A stretch of DNA of 7,817 nt. It comes from Chlamydiota bacterium. GTDB lineage: Bacteria; Chlamydiota; Chlamydiia; Chlamydiales; Rhabdochlamydiaceae. Both the position numbers and the translations under genes were made by a program. Shown piece after piece: positions 6,737 to 7,817 of the stretch. Location: positions 1-7,817 of the forward strand of contig JABEVM010000223.1 in NCBI GenBank assembly GCA_013041585.1, read 5' to 3'. Positions within the stretch are counted from its first letter, which is position 1; each line of letters begins with the position of its first letter. The notes beneath the pieces are model-generated. The model saw only the letters and a program-made list of their open reading frames with translations. It was not told the DNA's origin and did not search any database.

Positions 6737-7567
6737 GTGCTTTATCTTATAGCAACTCCCATAGGCAACCTCGCTGATATCACGATCAGGGCTTTAACTA
6801 TTTTACAGCTTTGTGACTACATCCTATGCGAGGATACCAAACACAGCCGTATCCTTCTTGCGCACCACAAAATTCAAAAGCCTCTTAAAAGCTATCATAA
6901 GTTCAATGAATCTGAAAAAGAAAAAATGATCCTTGAAGATTTGCGCGAGGGGAAAAACATTGCCCTGATCTCCGATGCAGGAACTCCTGGCATCTGCGAC
7001 CCAGGTCAAGATCTGATTCAAGCTTGCAGGTTGCATGATTTACCCTACACAGTCATTCCAGGACCTTGCGCCGCAATTGTAGCGCTTACCCTTTCCGGCC
7101 TTTCCACAGAAAAATTTCAGATGATCGGGTTCCTTCCCAAAAAGCTCTCTGATCTGCAAAAGATTTTCCAAGAAATTCTCTACTACCCAGGAACCTCCAT
7201 TTCCTATGAAACGCCGCACCGTATTGAAAAAACTTTGGAACTTGCAGCAAAACATATCCCAACCTGCAAACTCTGCATTGTTCGAGAGATTACAAAGAAA
7301 TTTGAAGAAATTTTACACGGAACGGCTGAAGAACTTTTAGATAGAATTAAACAAAAACCTCTTAAAGGAGAAATCGTCCTCCTTTTCTCCCCTTCTAATC
7401 AAAGCCATGCGCAGCTCTCTCTAGAAGAGCTTACACCGGAAGAGCATGTGAAAAAATTGCAAGAAGAGTTTGGTCTATCGCTTCAAGAAGCGATCAAAAC
7501 TGTTGCAAAACATAGACAGGTTCCAAAACGTGAGATCTATAACAAGATTCATAGAGAAGAAAGTTAA
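6737..7567 (+). CDS. rsmI: RsmI, 16S rRNA (cytidine-1402-2'-O)-methyltransferase
   Basis: RsmI 2'-O-methylates C1402 of 16S rRNA in the ribosomal P site, using S-adenosylmethionine. The 276 residues fit the family (about 270-290). The tetrapyrrole-methylase fold shows LYLIATPIGNLADIT (2-16), LCEDTKHS (30-37), ISDAGTPGICDPG (78-90), VIPGPCAAIVALTLSGL (106-122), GFLPKK (131-136), YETPHRI (157-163) and REITKKFEEILHG (183-195). The C-terminal part (about 235-272), with LSLQEAIKTVAKHRQVPKREIY, corresponds to the small helical C-terminal domain of RsmI. The start is GTG at 6737-6739, chosen because it sits right before the conserved LYLIATPIGNL and no ATG or TTG lies in frame between it and the tRNA. 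No Shine-Dalgarno sequence is visible. It follows tRNA-Cys by 19 nt with no obvious separate promoter, so co-transcription is plausible. Confidence 0.96.
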   Translation: MLYLIATPIGNLADITIRALTILQLCDYILCEDTKHSRILLAHHKIQKPLKSYHKFNESEKEKMILEDLREGKNIALISDAGTPGICDPGQDLIQACRLHDLPYTVIPGPCAAIVALTLSGLSTEKFQMIGFLPKKLSDLQKIFQEILYYPGTSISYETPHRIEKTLELAAKHIPTCKLCIVREITKKFEEILHGTAEELLDRIKQKPLKGEIVLLFSPSNQSHAQLSLEELTPEEHVKKLQEEFGLSLQEAIKTVAKHRQVPKREIYNKIHREES

Positions 7568-7600
7568 TTTCTATTTTTTAGTCTTCCTCTCGGCGTCTAG

Positions 7601-7614
7601 GTTCATTAATGAAC
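7601..7614. repeat. Perfect 14-nt palindrome GTTCATTAATGAAC
   Basis: The sequence equals its own reverse complement over all 14 positions and lies 34 nt after the rsmI stop codon. As a hairpin it would leave no usable loop, so a dimeric protein-binding site is more plausible than a terminator. Only one copy is seen in the window and its function is unknown. Confidence 0.5.
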
Positions 7615-7694
7615 TACATGTAAACAAAAGCTATGACAAGGTTGAACCACTTGCGGTATGACCAAAAATCCCAACTACAGGAAGAAGTTCAAAC

Positions 7695-7715
7695 TCTAAT
7701 CCAGTAGAGATTAGA
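7695..7715. repeat. Inverted repeat, 7-bp stem with 7-nt loop
   Basis: TCTAATC (7695-7701) pairs with GATTAGA (7709-7715) around the loop CAGTAGA. On the plus strand it is followed by CTACTTTTCCCGTTTT, so it could serve as a weak terminator for the tRNA-Cys/rsmI unit. The AT-rich stem and the interrupted T run make that uncertain. Confidence 0.35.
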
Positions 7716-7817
7716 CTACTTTTCCCGTTTTCAAGGACTCTGCCTCCAGGAAAAGTGCATTAGTTCACTAAAAGAGCGAAAATTTTCATTAAATATGGAA
7801 TAATCATAGCTAAATCC

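Larger units (their letters stand above)
7568..7817. other. Intergenic stretch after rsmI, no supportable gene
   Basis: This 250-nt AT-rich stretch holds no convincing coding region on either strand. It contains a perfect 14-nt palindrome (7601-7614), a 7-bp hairpin (7695-7715), a short TTAGT/ACTAA inverted repeat (7760-7771) and the palindrome GAAAATTTTC (7778-7787). No GC-rich stem with a T tract was found directly after rsmI. One minus-strand frame is open from the right edge for 28 codons to a TGA near 7731. It is too short to call, though a gene could end there. Confidence 0.5.

Noticed and set aside
7470..7661. Plus-strand 63-codon frame running out of rsmI
   Set aside because: Two thirds overlaps the conserved RsmI C-terminus in another frame, there is no ribosome binding site, and the remaining part is AT-rich intergenic sequence.
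1..7817. Mobile elements, CRISPR arrays, phage genes or defence systems
   Set aside because: No transposase, integrase, terminal repeats, spaced direct repeats or defence-type domains were seen. Every long frame is accounted for by cell-wall genes and rsmI.

Overview
The window looks like chromosomal DNA from a member of the Chlamydiae, probably an environmental (Waddlia/Parachlamydia-like) lineage rather than Chlamydia itself. The main reason is gene order. On the minus strand the genes run murF, mraY, murD, a two-LysM protein, ftsW, murG. A LysM protein between murD and ftsW is, as far as I recall, the chlamydial version of the division and cell wall cluster; in E. coli murD is followed directly by ftsW. 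Several MurG and FtsW motifs also resemble remembered chlamydial proteins. The genus assignment is inference, because no database search was possible.

Layout. Positions 1-6600 hold one tightly packed minus-strand block: murF (5242-6600), a 66-nt gap, mraY (3958-5175), 4 nt, murD (2616-3953), an 11-nt overlap, the LysM gene (1880-2626), 18 nt, ftsW (746-1861), a 26-nt overlap, and murG, which starts at 771 and runs off the left edge. No terminator or strong internal promoter was seen in the block, so it probably forms one operon read from a promoter just upstream of murF. Positions 6600-6646 are a very compact divergent promoter region. Rightward from it come a tRNA-Cys(GCA) gene (6647-6717) and rsmI (6737-7567). 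Positions 7568-7817 contain no supportable gene, only a perfect palindrome and a small hairpin.

How the genes work together. MurD and MurF make UDP-MurNAc-pentapeptide in the cytoplasm. MraY moves it to undecaprenyl phosphate (lipid I) and MurG adds GlcNAc (lipid II). FtsW polymerises lipid II at the division site, and the LysM protein probably binds the resulting glycan on the periplasmic side. The tRNA and RsmI, an rRNA methyltransferase, belong to translation and are neighbours only by position.

This is mostly a conserved housekeeping region and I found no new system. The points most worth a second look are unusual residues at conserved MurG positions, the long periplasmic insertion in MraY, the LysM-only protein in a cell-wall operon, and the compact divergent promoters that leave murF almost without a leader.
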